The notes under the pieces were generated by a model that saw only the letters and a list, made by a program, of their open reading frames with translations, did not search any database and was not told the origin of the DNA. The position numbers and the translations under genes were made by a program. A DNA stretch of 42,280 nucleotides from Rhodocyclaceae bacterium UBA1310 (lineage in GTDB: Bacteria; Pseudomonadota; Gammaproteobacteria; Burkholderiales; Rhodocyclaceae): assembly GCA_002307175.1 (NCBI GenBank), contig DBTS01000080.1:22692-64971 (forward strand). Reading direction: 5' to 3'. This document shows positions 40,486 to 42,280 of this stretch, one piece after another (the first letter of the stretch is position 1; each line of letters opens with the position of its first letter).

Positions 40486-42280
40486 ATGGAGACCCCATCC
40501 ACCTGCCCCTACTGCGGCGTCGGCTGCGGCGTGATCATTGAGCACGATGGTGAACACGTCACCGGGGTACGCGGTGATCCGACACATCCAGCAAATTTTG
40601 GCCGGCTATGCTCCAAGGGCTCTACCCTGCATCTGACGACCCGCCCGGAAACACGGCTGCTCTATCCAGAACTGCGCACCACACGGCAGGCTGCCCGCCA
40701 GCGCGTAAGCTGGGATGAGGCACTGGATACAGCCGCGCAGCGCTTTGCGCAGATCATCCGTGAAGACGGGCCGGATGCAGTCGGATTCTATGTTTCCGGG
40801 CAATTGCTGACCGAGGACTATTACGTCTTCAACAAGCTCGCCAAGGGCCTGATCGGCACCAACAACATCGACACCAATTCGCGCCTGTGCATGTCCAGCG
40901 CCGTGGCAGCCTATAAGCAGACCCTTGGCGTCGATGCACCACCCTGTGCATATGAGGATTTCGATCACACCGATTGCCTGCTGATTGCCGGCGCCAACCC
41001 GGCCTACGCACACCCCATCGCTTACCGTCGCATCGAAGCGGCCAAAGCCGCCCGCCCGGAGATGCGCATCATCGTGGTCGATCCGCGCCGCACGGATACC
41101 GCTGCCGGCGCCGATCTGCATCTGGCAATCCTGCCGGGTACCGACATCTGGCTCTTCAATGCGATGCTGCATGTGCTGCTCTGGGAAGGGCTGGCGGATC
41201 TTCCGTGGATCAGTGCACATACGGAAGGTTTCACAGCGCTGCGCGAACGCGTGCGCGAGATCACGCCAGGCGTTGCCGCGCAGGTCTGCGGCGTTGCCGA
41301 GCAAGACATCGTCACGGCGGCCACCTGGTGGGGTCGCGCACACGCGCCGCTTTCCTTATGGTGTCAGGGTCTTAACCAGTCACACCACGGCACGCACAAT
41401 GGCACGGCACTGATTGCCCTGTCGCTGGCCGTCGGCAAGATCGGCCGGCCTGGCTGCGGGCCGTTCTCGCTGACGGGGCAGCCGAATGCAATGGGCGGGC
41501 GCGAAGTCGGTGGCATGGCCAACCTGCTCTCCGGCCATCGCGATCTGGCAAACCCGCAGCACCGCGCCGAGGTCGCTGCACTTTGGGGCATCGCCAGCAT
41601 TCCGGAAAAACCGGGGCTCACTGCCGTTGATCTCTTCGAGGCCGTTCGCGCTGGCAAGGTGCGCGCGCTGTGGATCGCCTGTACCAACCCAGCACACTCC
41701 ATGCCACACCAGGCACTCATTCGCGAGGCACTGGAACGCTGCGAGTTCGTGGTGTTGCAGGAAGCCTTTGCCACCACAGAGACAGCCCGATACGCCGACC
41801 TCATGCTGCCGGCAAGCACCTGGGCCGAGAAGGAAGGCACCGTCACCAACTCGGAGCGGCGCATCACCCACGTACGGCAGGCGATTCCGGCACCCGCCGA
41901 AGCGCGGCCAGACTGGCGCATCGCCAGTGACTTTGCATGCCGGCTGGCGATACAGCTCGACCGCCCTGAGTCCTTGCAGCTCTTCGCCTACGCAGAAGTT
42001 GAGGCCGTATTCCGGGAGCACGTTCGCACCACCCAGGGCCGCGATCTCGATATTGGCGGGCTCTCGTATGCCATTCTGGATACGCAGGGCCCACAGCAGT
42101 GGCCATACCCAAAAGGTGCCGCGCAGGGGCTGCCCAGGCTCTATGCAGAGGCTCGCTTTGCCACGCCGACCGGGCGCGCCCGCTTCGTTGTGCCGACCGC
42201 CAGCCTGACGGCGGAGAAGACGGATGCGCGTTTTCCGATTCACCTCAACACCGGCCGCCTGCGCGACCAGTGGCACGGCA
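40486..42280 (+). CDS. nasA: Assimilatory nitrate reductase catalytic subunit (partial, 3' end outside window)
   Basis: 598 codons to the window edge, with no stop. The N-terminal [4Fe-4S] motif is CPYCGVGC plus a later Cys in RLCSKG (Cys7, Cys10, Cys14, Cys42). The Mo-bis-MGD binding domains follow; NSRLCMSSAV contains the likely Mo-ligand Cys. GQPNAMGGREVGGMANLL is diagnostic of the NasA/NarB group. It reduces nitrate to nitrite in the cytoplasm, feeding NirBD. CCGGAG precedes ATG 40486. Relatives are about 700-900 residues, some with a C-terminal BFD-like domain, so a third or less is missing. Confidence 0.94.
   Translation, partial: METPSTCPYCGVGCGVIIEHDGEHVTGVRGDPTHPANFGRLCSKGSTLHLTTRPETRLLYPELRTTRQAARQRVSWDEALDTAAQRFAQIIREDGPDAVGFYVSGQLLTEDYYVFNKLAKGLIGTNNIDTNSRLCMSSAVAAYKQTLGVDAPPCAYEDFDHTDCLLIAGANPAYAHPIAYRRIEAAKAARPEMRIIVVDPRRTDTAAGADLHLAILPGTDIWLFNAMLHVLLWEGLADLPWISAHTEGFTALRERVREITPGVAAQVCGVAEQDIVTAATWWGRAHAPLSLWCQGLNQSHHGTHNGTALIALSLAVGKIGRPGCGPFSLTGQPNAMGGREVGGMANLLSGHRDLANPQHRAEVAALWGIASIPEKPGLTAVDLFEAVRAGKVRALWIACTNPAHSMPHQALIREALERCEFVVLQEAFATTETARYADLMLPASTWAEKEGTVTNSERRITHVRQAIPAPAEARPDWRIASDFACRLAIQLDRPESLQLFAYAEVEAVFREHVRTTQGRDLDIGGLSYAILDTQGPQQWPYPKGAAQGLPRLYAEARFATPTGRARFVVPTASLTAEKTDARFPIHLNTGRLRDQWHG

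Overview
The window looks like a chromosomal segment of a moderately GC-rich betaproteobacterium. The evidence is gene order: rpsF-priB-rpsR-rplI, a hisB-hisH-hisA-hisF-hisI-hisE run leading into a HIT gene and tatA-tatB-tatC, a FimV-like protein, and an nrt-nir-nas nitrogen cluster. A Rhodocyclales-like lineage is my guess from overall character; I could not run any comparison. No rRNA, tRNA, CRISPR array, complete insertion sequence or phage gene was seen.

Layout. 1-8.9 kb is the accessory-looking part: an MFS exporter, then a compact set of eight genes (HAD phosphatase, class III aminotransferase, alpha/beta hydrolase, two small EamA/ArnE-ArnF-like membrane proteins, DegT-type aminotransferase, arginase-like protein, GNAT/FemAB-like transferase). 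Many of these genes overlap, and two membrane half-transporters sit beside an aminotransferase. This suggests one pathway that makes an amine or amino-acid derivative and moves or attaches it at the cell envelope. I do not recognise it as a named system. 9-16.4 kb holds a lactate/malate dehydrogenase-family enzyme with an unusual specificity-loop residue, an orphan branched-chain amino-acid-type binding lipoprotein, a metallo-beta-lactamase-fold hydrolase, a double-FHA protein, a TerC membrane protein and sucCD. 16.8-21.2 kb holds a FimV-like protein, a Nif3-like protein and a DegS-like protease. 21.2-28.3 kb holds tatABC and most of the histidine pathway. 28.4-31.8 kb has an Lrp-type regulator divergent from alanine dehydrogenase, plus two redox enzymes. 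31.9-33.4 kb is the S6/PriB/S18/L9 operon.

33.6-42.3 kb is a nitrate/nitrite assimilation locus: nasT-like ANTAR regulator, nitrate ABC transporter (nrtA, nrtB, ATPase), nirB, a 27-codon small reading frame, nirD and the start of nasA (cut by the window end). Its leader is the best regulatory region in the window. Two NtrC-like sites about 31 bp apart precede a sigma-54 promoter with correct GG/GC spacing. Two hairpins follow with six-base loops carrying A1 and G4, the known ANTAR target, and the second overlaps a strong intrinsic terminator. The likely logic is that nitrogen limitation starts transcription, and NasT lets it read through when nitrate or nitrite is present.

A family of short inverted-repeat elements occurs at 1-20 (cut by the window edge), 3776-3967 and 13083-13228. 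In all three places one end lies at or within a few bases of the stop codon of a minus-strand gene.
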